Of a stretch of DNA of 64,000 bases, positions 54,330 to 64,000 are shown one piece after another. Under the pieces are notes generated by a model. It had not been told where the DNA came from and made no database searches. It saw only the letters and a program-made list of their open reading frames with translations. Within the stretch, counting starts at the first letter, position 1; every line of letters begins with the position of its first letter. Both the position numbers and the translations under genes were made by a program. The stretch is from Doryteuthis pealeii (Eukaryota; Mollusca; Cephalopoda; Myopsida; Loliginidae). The stretch is taken from the NCBI GenBank assembly GCA_023376005.1, contig CM042138.1, forward strand, positions 97,970,766 through 98,034,765, written 5' to 3'.

Positions 54330-55531
54330 TGTTGCGGTCAGACTATGCGTATCGATGACTTTGTTGTGGGGCCGATAAGGATGTCGACCCCACAGACTTT
54401 TGAATAAGTGAAACGACTGGAGGCAATGAAAGAGACAAAGGCAGAGGATTTAGATGGCAGGAAGTAACCAGGTGGTCAATTTATTCACGAGAATTGACAA
54501 AGGTAAATCGGCAAGTTGAGAGTTTTCGTCGTTCGAGGTTGGTCGCTCAACGTTCGGTCAGTCTTTCGTTAATCTGTGTGGATAGGTCGTCCGTTGTCGG
54601 ATAGGCAGCTGGAATCCGGAATCGGGATACAGTGCGTCTACGGGTTTCGGTTGACGTCGTGGTCGGTCGGTAACGGTCTCGGCTTGCGGTTGTATCAGCT
54701 GCGAGCCCCGGTCGTAGTCCCGTCGAGGACTGTTCGGGTACGAGCGTGAAACGTAACAGCGACGGACCGTTCGCTTAGCACGTGCGTTGCTTGGGTCTGA
54801 TTGGCCGCGGTTATGCGGGATTTCAGACCAGGCTGGTACGTGTGCGCAAATGCCTCGAGTAGCTAGGTGTTTGCTCGGCGGAAGATCGAGTCGGATCTAC
54901 CAAGCTAGGACCTAGCGTACTGTCGGCGAGGGACGCCTATCTGGTCGTAAGATCCAGATCTTCTAGGGATTTCGCCCTAGGATCGCATTCGTGGTTAAGG
55001 AAAGACTGAGGTGAAAAGGGCCGACTGGTTAGCTCTGAAAAGAGCTGGGTTTGTTTAGCCTTGAAAAAGGCTGATATTGCTGGACTGGAAATATTGGTGT
55101 CATCACAGCAAAGAACGAGGCTGGTCGTCTAGCGTCAAAGAAAGGCAGGTCGTTCCAGCAGCGTAGAGAGGCAGGGCGGTCAGGAATCAGGAAAGGCCAT
55201 TTGTTCAGAATAGGAATCAGGATCGTTAACTGTCGGTGGCTGGCTGGAACTGTCCTCGTCATCGCAAACGACTTTCTTAAATACCCGAAATTTGCCGGAA
55301 ATATCAAATGACGTCAGGGAAAAGTTCGTTAGAAATGATGATGACATAGTTTTGGCTACGTGACCCAATACATGCGAAAGGGGTGGAGCTTAAAGGGTTA
55401 AAGCTGGGCAAAAACTGGATATATCTAGTTAGAAATGGAAAGGGGTTTGCTTACGTGCGAAAATGCACACGCGTGCTCTGATTACGTGCGTTCGTTCAGA
55501 GAAAGGGGTCAAGGCTGTTTTGGCCCCGACA
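54330..55531 (-). mobile_element. LTR-like block, CpG-richer, possible solo LTR
   Basis: In reverse it begins TGTCGGGGCCAAAACAGC and ends GACCGCAACA, the TG...CA ends of many LTRs. It is about 1.2 kb and visibly richer in G, C and CpG than its surroundings. No 5-bp target duplication, primer-binding site or gag/pol reading frame was seen, so LTR identity is inference. The alternative is a host CpG-rich control region. Confidence 0.35.
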
Positions 55532-56300
55532 ACTTGTTGGTATGCAAATATTGGTCGTTTTGCTTACCACTGTAAGGTTCAAGGTTATAATAATGTTATA
55601 ATTGGTTGAACAAAACAACTCCGACACGAGTGTTAAACATAACAGGGACTTTAATACAGGCACATGGAAATGATACATATAACAGAAATACAAAGATATA
55701 AAAAAGGACTCATTCATGAATAGAGATACAATAAGGAGGTATACAAGAGATACCTAAATGTACATATAGAAGTAATGGACAGCTATGGAGAGTCCATCGA
55801 CAAAAGTCATTTACTAGAGGTTGTAGTGGGGGCCGAAGCCCCCACTCGAGAAGGTGTAGACCTAAACGTCTAACCCATGTGTGTGAGTTCCCGGAGAAGA
55901 AAGAGGATTCGAATCTGGCGCTTGCCTACTTAAATAGCAAAACACCTGGTGGTGAGAAACGAGAATCCAGAGGGAAGATAACTCTTCCAGGCAAGGGAAG
56001 ACAACCCAACACCACAATTCGCCGCTAATAATTATTAGTAGAGGTGAAACAAACCCGAACATTTTCTAGTGTAAGCCTGTGTGTAGTATGATACAGGGTG
56101 ACCCACCCCCTCCAAAAAATTGGGTTCTTGTAGTCTGCATCAACGTTTGCCCAATTTGCAGGTATAAATAAAGCCAAAGTCAGTTTATCAAACACTCCCG
56201 TCTTCACCACCACCTGAGTCACTAGGGGTCACGTCGTCCAAACAGCTGATACACTAGTTTAACCACACACTAAACCCCTTCTTCTACGCCGACTAAAAAT
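55532..56300. other. Intergenic, diverged retroelement-like sequence
   Basis: It contains a gggggccgaagcccccac hairpin at about 55829-55846. Blocks at 55930-56010 loosely match 16310-16430. No gene was recognised. The short reading frames have no homology I can name. Confidence 0.4.
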
Positions 56301-56521
56301 CCCTTTGCGAGTAGACAACTTGGAGACATCTTTCAACCGTGAGAACTTTGATCTTCGCTCCCACATAATTTACTACTATAAAGAAAGCATATATACAAGG
56401 ACATTTTAATCCACACAAGAACTTATTCATACACATATGATTACTCAAGAACTTTACCATCTTTCGTAAAATGATTTTATTTTCTCCTTGTATTTTTTTA
56501 ACATAAATTATTGTTATTTGT

Positions 56522-56565
<44 letters not shown>

Positions 56566-56785
56566 TTAATAATAATTAATAAGTCATCCACAGACACGTG
56601 TTTCGGCATATCATGCCTCCTCAGTGTGGCTAGACACAACTATCCTTGGGTAGGGTTCGAACTCAGACTGACCGTATGGTAGTCCGATATCTTATCCCCT
56701 CGCCCACTGACAGCTGATGCGAGACTGGTGTTTTTAAACTATTAAATACATAGAAAGTGTATGTATCATTCGGTCACTGAGAGAT
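56301..56785. other. Intergenic, (AT)n and PLE-like signature
   Basis: (AT)n lies at 56525-56560. At 56596-56625 the text cacgtgtttcggcatatcat and gcctcctcag resembles the 3' module at 24380-24420 of a Penelope-like or similar retroelement. Confidence 0.35.
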
Positions 56786-56878
56786 CAAATTTCCGGAGAA
56801 ATGATCATTGCTTATTTGCTTAGTAGTGAGAGTTAATTTAAATTACCAATTAGAGAGCTCATTACCAAATTTATGGGA

Positions 56879-56938
<60 letters not shown>

Positions 56939-57033
56939 TCCCATAAATTTGTTAATGAGCTCTCTAATTGGTAATTTAAATTAACTCTCACTACTAAGCA
57001 AATAAGCAATGATCATTTCTCCGGAAATTTGAT
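56786..57033. repeat. Inverted repeat with ~96-bp arms around (AT)n
   Basis: The left arm (about 56786-56880), gatcaaatttccggag to atttatgggagc, and its reverse complement at about 56938-57033 (gctcccataaatttg to ctccggaaatttgatc) flank about 57 bases of (AT)n. There is one visible mismatch (taccaaatt and aatttgtta). It can form a large cruciform. Confidence 0.92.
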
Positions 57034-57069
57034 CTATATATATATATATATATATAATATAATATATAT

Positions 57070-57164
<95 letters not shown>

Positions 57165-57173
57165 TATATATAA
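57034..57173. repeat. Long (AT)n microsatellite
   Basis: About 140 bases of (AT)n with occasional taata interruptions. The IYIYIY open frames on both strands are artefacts. Confidence 0.95.
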
Positions 57174-57196
57174 TTTGGGTTCTGTTCGGTCAGCAC

Positions 57197-57485
57197 TGCC
57201 TAGCAACACTACAACCTATCAGGTGTGACCTAAAAAAATGACTCATGACCCAGTGCTGACCGAACAGTACACCTACCCGGGTCGTCTGAATTCAAGCCGA
57301 GGAATTCCCCCGCCTACACCACTGTCGCCTATAAAATGTTATTTAACAGCTTCGTTCCAACATTGCACATTTTCTGCTATTGTTCAACCAGCAACAAAGT
57401 GTGGGAGGACATAGGGAAGTGGAGCACAGGTTTAAACGACAAACTGACGTCAAAACAGATTTTACACCCAAGCGCTCACGTCCAA
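57197..57485 (+). repeat. Duplicated block, copy 1, identical to 59338-59626
   Basis: From gcctagcaacactacaacct to aagcgctcacgtccaat the two copies are the same by eye. The block carries TLHIFCYCSTSNKVWEDIGK, like the zinc-knuckle end of non-LTR reverse transcriptases (H-x-F-x-x-C with V-W). On that basis it may be a LINE 3' end. The pair bounds a SINE and a TE. Confidence 0.8.
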
Positions 57486-57502
57486 TATATATATATATAT
57501 AA

Positions 57503-57775
57503 AAGCACGTGGTGTAATGGTTAAAGTCATAGAAAATGAACTCGTCGCCCCGCGTTCATATCCTGGGCGTGGTAATTGCATTTCACTTAGTGCTAATACC
57601 CTTGAGAAAGGTATGAATCCTACTCTCCCTCCAGTTATAGGTAAATAGTAGGGCAGGCTGGGCTCTTTAACCTTGGTTAGGTAACCGGTCTAGGAGAAGG
57701 AAAACTCTGAATTCAAACCTGTTAAACTCTGCTTAAGAAATTGACTTTGTGTCGCATCCTGCTCGTGCAGAGGGG
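57503..57775 (+). mobile_element. tRNA-derived SINE, family A
   Basis: The head is agcacgtggtgtaatggtta. The B-box-like part is ccgcgttcatatcctgg. The body is as in 12609-12905 (catttcacttagtgctaat, aggagaaggaaaactctg, aaattgactttgtgtcgc). It inserted just after the duplicated block. Confidence 0.85.
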
Positions 57776-57862
57776 TTTAGGGTTAGGGTTGGGGTTTAGG
57801 GTTAGTTTAACGGGAAAATGAATAAATAATTTGGGTTCTATTTTTTTCTGGGTCACCCTGTA
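57774..57862. repeat. Telomere-like short repeat belonging to a MITE
   Basis: ggtttagggttagggttgg and gtttagggttagtttaac precede gggttctatttttttctgg gtcaccctgt. The same string in reverse is in the element at 9603-9742, so this is repeat content and not a chromosome end. Confidence 0.6.
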
Positions 57863-57889
57863 ATATGTTTTAATTTTCCGACCGATTTG

Positions 57890-59148
57890 CAAGTTTAGCC
57901 AAAATTTTCTATTAAAATGAATAAAAACTTTAAAAATTTTAATATTAAAATTTACTATTAAAATGAATAAAAACTTGAAAAAATTTGATATCAAAATTTC
58001 AGTGAAATTGATTTTTTTAAAAAGTTTTCGGTTTTTAAAATCGAAAATGTCAATAAAATGAAAATTTGAATATTTTTTCTAAGAGAAAAGCTGATAAAGT
58101 AATCAATATATACTTACTTTTTATTCTAATAAGTCGAAAAAGTTTAAAAAGATTTTTTTACGTTTAAAAATAACAAATAACAGTTAATATACTGAGAAGC
58201 GTCTCGTCTCTTTGTATAAAAACAAATATGTCAGTTTTACTCTTCCGTATATTCTAAGACTCACACATTACTAGTCAACAATGAAAATTACAAATTCTTT
58301 TTAAAATATTAATATCGCGTGTATCAGACAAATTTTTAGTTCACCTGAATTGTAAAATTCATATTTTTAAATATCAGTGGAAAATTCGATTTTTTCACGC
58401 AGAAAAAAAAATTATTTAATTTATTTCACGAAGAAAAAATAAATATTTAATCACACAAAAGATTGAAAATCTCTTAAAAATTAATTTCCTAAAAAAAAAT
58501 TTTTTTGACAATTTAATAGAATATAATACATACCAATTACAAAAGCAAAAAAAAGTTTTTCAAATAATAATATTATGACATTTTTTGCACTTTTTATTTC
58601 CAATTTTATTAATTTTTCCTTAAAAAAAAACTACTGCTTTGTATGTTATACAATATAGTTATTCAGACTCTTATCTTTATAGAAAAAAAGTAAAAAAGTT
58701 TTCTGATGGGTCATTTTTTTTATCTCATAAAATAAAATAGGGGGGGGGATAGACCTCGTAAAAAAATATTTCCCCTAATATATTTTAGGAAAAAATATTT
58801 CAGATATATTTACATCCAAAGGTAAACATTTTTGGAAATTTTCGTGAAAATCAGACTATTAATTGATTTTTCATAGAATTTAAAAAAAAAAAACTCTTAT
58901 CGTAACTTGTTTTTAGCTATGTTAAATGTCAGTTGATTTAACAGTGCAAAAATGAAAACATTGTTTTTCAATCATAATATTCAATATTTCCGTAAGCTGA
59001 AAATTTTTTTTTTAAATCATCAGAAGTTTGTTTAATGTTTTTTTCTTTCGAATGGAAAAATTTTTTCAAGATAATATTAATTTTGCTGCAAGTTTCATGG
59101 TGTTAAATATGGGGGGGGGGATTTCACAGGGTAAATTGGTGGTACCTA
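57890..59148 (-). mobile_element. TAGGTACCACC transposon, reverse and truncated
   Basis: In reverse it starts at the terminal TAGGTACCACCAATTTACCC (59148 downward), includes a G run (59111-59120), and runs to the ctaaacttgcaaat region at 57890, where the other end is missing. Long identity to 49833 and 62212 is seen. Confidence 0.78.
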
Positions 59149-59337
59149 ATGTACATATAACAATAAAGATGGGGCCAATAGTCTGAATAATCAAAATAAT
59201 CAAAATTATCAAACCCCATCTCAAAATTCAGAGAAATAGTATTTATTTATTTGTTTGTTTTAATGTTCTTTTTGTCCCGCAATCTGGACCGAATGGTCTG
59301 AATTCCCAGCGGAAATTCCATATTTCTGCATTGAGGT

Positions 59338-59626
59338 TGCCTAGCAACACTACAACCTATCAGGTGTGACCTAAAAAAATGACTCATGACCCAGTGCTGA
59401 CCGAACAGTACACCTACCCGGGTCGTCTGAATTCAAGCCGAGGAATTCCCCCGCCTACACCACTGTCGCCTATAAAATGTTATTTAACAGCTTCGTTCCA
59501 ACATTGCACATTTTCTGCTATTGTTCAACCAGCAACAAAGTGTGGGAGGACATAGGGAAGTGGAGCACAGGTTTAAACGACAAACTGACGTCAAAACAGA
59601 TTTTACACCCAAGCGCTCACGTCCAA
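59338..59626 (+). repeat. Duplicated block, copy 2
   Basis: Same as 57197-57485. Here it is followed by unrelated sequence (cggttacacaaaatag). In copy 1 it is followed by (TA)n and the SINE. Confidence 0.8.
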
Positions 59627-61225
59627 TCGGTTACACAAAATAGTACCAAACAGTTGTAGCTTTCAGTTTTCATTGACTTAAATATCTGATGTAATTTATA
59701 CAAGTTTTTAACTAGACCCTCCCCCCGAAAAAAACCCTCCCCTTTTTAAGCAGAAAAAAACATCGATGTATAATTTTTTTCTTTTATAAAATGATAACCA
59801 ATTAAATAATTATCGAAATGAGTAAAAAGAAATCTCCAAAAAAATTAATTATTTATTATTTTTTTACATTTTATTTTTCGATTTTCGGTACTTATTTTCT
59901 CATAGAAAAGACACCGTAAAATTTTTTTTTCTATTCATAACTTCGGTCTTTTATCTCTTTATTTACTGTAATTAGAAAACGGAAAGACCAACTTGAAAAA
60001 AAAGTTACGCCCCCAACATAAGGGGGGGGGGGGTTAAAAAATAAGTGACCTGAAAAAAAATGAGAAAGTTTTGAAATAAAATAAGTAATGCATTATAAAG
60101 ATCATTCATTGAAACATAAACACTGAAAATTTCATTAAAATCCGATAATTCCCTGATTTTTGGTAAATTATTTCCCCTAAGGAGGCTAAAGTCATTTTGT
60201 CAAAAATGCAATTTAGTCTCATTTTGGGTATCCCTACTGTAAGAGCAATACGGTCGGGACAATCATATAGGTGCTAAGGCTGTCATAAAAACGGTGAAGC
60301 GTGATATATGCGATTTTGGTTCGTTTAAAAACTTCTTTAAATTCAATATCCACTATAAAGACGATTGATTGTTTGTTTTACTAATCAATGATTTTATCTA
60401 TTAATTAAGAGTAATTTATTTTTTATCGTATCCACTTTTGAATGTTGACAAAAATAAAAACAGAAAAGAACACTTTATTTTTAAGTTAAGTTGTGGAAAC
60501 TAGGCAATTTTCTCATAATGTGATTAATTATACTTGAAAAAAATGGGGACCCACATTACGAGAAAATTGTCAGGTCAATATTTAATAAACATTGACATGA
60601 CTAATGAATCAAATAAATAAATTTTAGATAGACAGATAACAGGTTAAAAAATAAGTAAGAAAGAGCGAACACCTTAGCGAAGTAAACAATATAAAGTAAC
60701 TGAATCATTCGTCACGTAAAATGCCATAACAGTTGCCCACACAAAAACGATGTTTTAAATAATTTGTGTAGGAAAAAAAAAAAAAAAAATACAGAAACCG
60801 GAATAGCAGCGACCACGTGAATTCTATTTTTGTATCTATCGGCGGGAGCCGATCGTTTAATGAGTCAATGTGATTACTGAAAGTGTCATTTTGCATGAGA
60901 TCCGCTGCATATTGGATAGGTTACTTGGTTAACGGACCGTACAAGTGTCTTTCTCGAGTAAAAAGATTATGTAACGGATTTGATTTTTGAGATGTCATAG
61001 CCTATTCCAGGTAAGTAAGACGATGTTTTGTGTCTTGTTAAAAAACAACAACAAACGATTTAACTTGAGTATGGAAACACATAGGAACTATTTTATTTAT
61101 TTAGTTATTTTAGTCCAACCATTTTTAAGTTTTAATTACCTCTTCCCTTTAGATGATCAGCAGAGATCTTGATATTTATTTTATTTTTTTCCATTGTATA
61201 CATCAGTTTTTCGACCTGTTAACAA
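59627..61225. other. Intergenic, no gene seen; candidate donor at 61010/61011
   Basis: Mostly unassigned. It has C and G runs (59719-59725, 60018-60033) and an inverted repeat around 60506-60571 (caattttctcataatgtg and cacattacgagaaaattg). At 60840-61010 a less AT-rich stretch ends in attccag/gtaagtaag, a strong donor. It could be an untranslated first exon of a gene beyond the window, but nothing proves it. Confidence 0.3.
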
Positions 61226-61270
61226 GTTTTGTCTGATAACTAGTTAAATTAACTAGTTATCAGACAAAAC
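61226..61270. repeat. Perfect 45-bp palindrome
   Basis: gttttgtctgataactagtt-aa, one central a, then tt-aactagttatcagacaaaac. Arms are 22 bases with no mismatch. Confidence 0.95.
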
Positions 61271-61595
61271 CGGACCGTACTAACTGTCATTTTGATTGTA
61301 AATATTTGTATTTTCTTGTTGGTTCATATTTTCAACCACTTTCTTTCTTCCCTTCCATTATGTGTACATCATATAGTAATTTTTTAATAGAATAAATTTG
61401 ACGTTATGGTGAAAGGAATAATATAATAATATACTATTATTTTGGCCCAGGGAATGGAAGAAGTTAAAGTGAAAATCAGCTTTCTTCTCCTATTTTTAGG
61501 CCTCGTGTCATATTTTATGTTCTTATGGTCCTGAAGTTTCTAAACTTGTATATATTGCCACTCAAGCGTTATTGATGTAGTAGCATTAGTATTTC

Positions 61596-61850
61596 ATCAA
61601 AAAGTGCTCGATATATTTCATAAAACATAGAGAACAGAACATTAATAGTTGTAGAAAAAGGGCGACTTGCATAATGTAATGGTTAGCAAACAAGGCTGAC
61701 AGAACATTACTTGTGAGATTGAAACTCACTGAGTGTCTCATACTTTCGATCTTGTGCCACATCTAAGCTAGTCGTAGAAATCTTTTAAAATTTATCTACC
61801 ATGGTTTCGGTGTTTGTCCCAGACCAAACCGTGGTACATCGATAAAAAAA
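61596..61850 (+). repeat. Repeat fragment followed by a possible third SINE type
   Basis: The sequence aaaaagtgctcgatatattt to agttgtagaaaaa matches 22303-22357 and 31785-31840. It is followed by gcataatgtaatggttagc and gtgagattgaaactcac, which look like tRNA A and B boxes. The body after that differs from families A and B. Confidence 0.4.
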
Positions 61851-61897
61851 AAAATGGACACAACTATAACAAAATATATTTATTATTTATTTGTTAT

Positions 61898-64000
61898 TAG
61901 GTATCACCAAAAAGGTCACATGATCAGTTTATGTCATCTTGAATAAAACGGAAATAAATATTTCCGAACTTTATTTATAAAAAATCCCGTAGAAAACAAT
62001 TAAAGATCATATAGGATTGTTACAAAGAAAAACAGTTAATTCACAGATCAAATTATCCGATTGGGAAAAATTACATCGTTATCTTAAAAAAATAAATAAA
62101 CCTATCCGTATTACATGCGAAAGCGTAATTTTCAAGCCGCAATTTAGACAGAACAAATTACATATTATTACCCTCTTACGGTTATGCATCTACGTACGGT
62201 TGGGTGTAACGTAGGTACCACCAAACCGTTTAGGCCATCTTGAATAAAACGGAAATAAATATTTCCCAACTTTGTTTATCAAAAATCTCGTAAAAAAAAG
62301 ATCGTACAGGGTTGTTACAAAGAAAAATAGTTAATTCAAAGATCAAATTATCCGATTGGGAAAACTACATCGCTATCTTAAAAAATAAACAAACCTATCT
62401 ATATTACATGCGAAAGGGTAATTTTCAGACCACAATTTAGACAGAAAGAAATACATATTATTACCCTCTTACGGTTATGCATCTAAGTACGGATGGGTGT
62501 AACGGACAAACTTTTTTAGCCAAATTTTTTCTATTAAAATGAATAAAATCTTTAAAAACTTTAATATTACAATTTACTATGAATAAAAACTTGAAAAAAT
62601 TTAATCTTAAAAGTTCGCAGTGAAATTGACGTTAAAAAATGTCTTCGGTTTTAGTATTAATTCTTAAAATCGAAAATAAAATGAAAATTTGAATATTTTT
62701 TCTAAGAGAAAAACTGATAAAACAATCATTCAATATATTATTTTTATTCTACTTGGTCGTAAAAGTTAAATAAAATATTTTTTTTACGCTCAGAAAAACA
62801 AACTTTAGTTACCAAGAAGCGTCTCGTCTCTTTGTATAAAAACAAAACAAATACGTCAGTTTTGCTCTTCCGTATATTCTAAGAATCACACATTACTATT
62901 CAACAATAAAAATTACAAATTCTTTTAAAAATATTAATCGAGCACGGATCGGACCAACTTTTAGTTCACCTGAATTCTAAAATTTATATTTTTAAATATC
63001 CGTGAAAAATTCGATTTTTTTCCGCAGAAAAAAAAATATTTAATTTATTTCACGCAGAAAATATAAATATTTAATCACACAAAAGATTGAAAATCTCGTA
63101 AAAATTAATTTCTTAAAAAAATTTTTTTTTTTTTTGTTGTTGTTGACAATTTAATAGAATATAGTACATACCAATTACATAAGCAAAAAAAAGTTTTCAA
63201 ATATTAATATTATGACATTTTTTTGCACTTTTTATTTCCGATTTCATTAATTTTTCCTAAAAAAGCTATAGTTCGGTACGTTATACAATTTCATTGATAT
63301 AGTTATTCAGACTCTTATCTTTATAGTAAAAAAAGTTTTCTGATGGGTCATTTTTTTTATCTCATAAAATAAAATAGGGGGGTGGGGATAGACCTCGTAA
63401 AAAAATATTTCCCCTAATATATTTTAGAAAAAAAATATTTCAGATGTATTTACATCCAATGGTAAACATTTATGGACATTTTCGTGAAAATCAGACCATT
63501 AATTGATTTTTCATAGAATTTTTTTTTAAAATCCTCTTATCGTAACTTGTTTTTAGCTACGTTAAATTTCAGTTGATTTAACAGTGCAAAAATGAAAACA
63601 TTGTTTTTCAATCATAATTTTCATTATTTTCGTAAGCTGACAAAAAATTTAAAAAATCATCAGGAGTTTGTTTAATGTTTTTTCTTTCGAATAGAAAATT
63701 TTTTTCAAGAAAATATTAATTTTTCCGCAAGTTTCATTGTGTTAAATGTAGGGGGGGGGGGTAAATTGCACAGGGCCAAATTGGTGGTACCTAGTTTAAC
63801 GGACATACTTTTTTTTGCAAAAACTTACTATTAAAATGAATGAAATCTTTAAAAGCTTTAATATTGAAATTTACTATTAAAATCAATAAAAACTTGAAAA
63901 AAATTAATATTAACATTTCACCGTGAAATTGACTTTAAAAAAAAAAAGTCTTTGGTTTAAGTATTAATTTTCAAAATCGAAAATGAAATGAAAATTTGAA
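61898..64000 (-). mobile_element. TAGGTACCACC transposon, outer element running off the window
   Basis: Starts TAGGTATCACCAAAAAGG and continues to the window end, interrupted by 62212-63793. Flanking bases of the nested element rejoin to the sequence expected from other copies (gtaacggacata). Confidence 0.7.
62212..63793 (-). mobile_element. Nested TAGGTACCACC transposon, 1582 bp, near-complete
   Basis: The ends are TAGGTACCACCAAACC and AATTGGTGGTACCTA. The flanks gtgtaacg (62204-62211) and gtttaacg (63794-63801) match at 7 of 8 bases. Orientation is opposite to 49833. No ORF above about 65 residues is present, so it is non-autonomous. It has a G run at 63752-63761 near one end, as all copies do. 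Confidence 0.82.

Noticed and set aside
56981..57241. IYIYIY open frames on both strands
   Set aside because: They are translations of (AT)n.
57774..57808. Telomere-like TTAGGG-type tract
   Set aside because: Only about 5 imperfect units, and the same string in reverse occurs in a MITE at 9603-9742. It is repeat content and not an interstitial telomere.

Overview
The window looks like AT-rich, intron-rich, repeat-saturated animal DNA. It holds parts of two recognisable protein-coding genes in a sea of transposable-element debris. The organism is most likely a lophotrochozoan, and a cephalopod mollusc is my best guess. That is inference from the tRNA-derived and 5S-derived SINEs, the mariner, Tc1 and hAT remnants, the long poly-T and (AT)n tracts and the multi-kilobase introns. 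No sequence label was available. There is no operon, prophage, CRISPR array or bacterial feature.

0-34.4 kb, + strand: the 3' part of a makorin (MKRN) RING/CCCH E3 ubiquitin ligase gene. Four well-supported coding blocks splice in frame: 4717-4994 (CCCH finger plus makorin Cys-His), 13070-13278 (RING), the RING tail exon, and 34133-34412 (last CCCH and acidic C-terminus). They give 291 residues. The first two CCCH fingers must lie upstream of the window. The RING-tail exon is present twice, base for base identical (21998-22108 and 30877-30987), inside a 7 kb segmental duplication (17541-24494 and 26417-33954). A third, exon-less partial copy sits between them (24495-26416). At 128-2270 lies a tandem array of short related exons (P, Q, P', Q', R). 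They carry degenerate PAM2-like peptides and mostly share the phase-1 boundaries of the makorin exon downstream. They are probably duplicated makorin PAM2-region exons, and some are broken.

Inside the duplicated intron is a decayed minus-strand copy of an uncharacterised repetitive protein-coding family (DNA-binding-like N-terminus, then the CVDPKMVNFLLGQQR block), together with hAT-type MITEs with 8-bp target-site duplications, a fold-back element and hairpin MITEs.

34.4-43.3 kb: intergenic. It holds SINEs including a 5S-rRNA-headed one, a mariner MITE, and a 2.8 kb Tc1-like element (39528-42300, TA duplication, matching ends) that contains head-to-head mariner fragments and a SINE.

43.3-48.7 kb, - strand: a complete three-exon gene of the TMEM70/TMEM186/TMEM223 family, best read as TMEM70, a mitochondrial inner-membrane assembly factor (254 residues). 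It converges on makorin.

48.7-64 kb: gene-poor. The dominant content is a family of non-coding TIR transposons with TAGGTACCACC ends. Two nested insertions are preserved with 8-bp duplications (50724-51595 and 62212-63793). There is also a CpG-richer LTR-like block (54330-55531), a cruciform-forming inverted repeat around (AT)n (56786-57033), and an identical 0.29 kb duplication (57197-57485 and 59338-59626).
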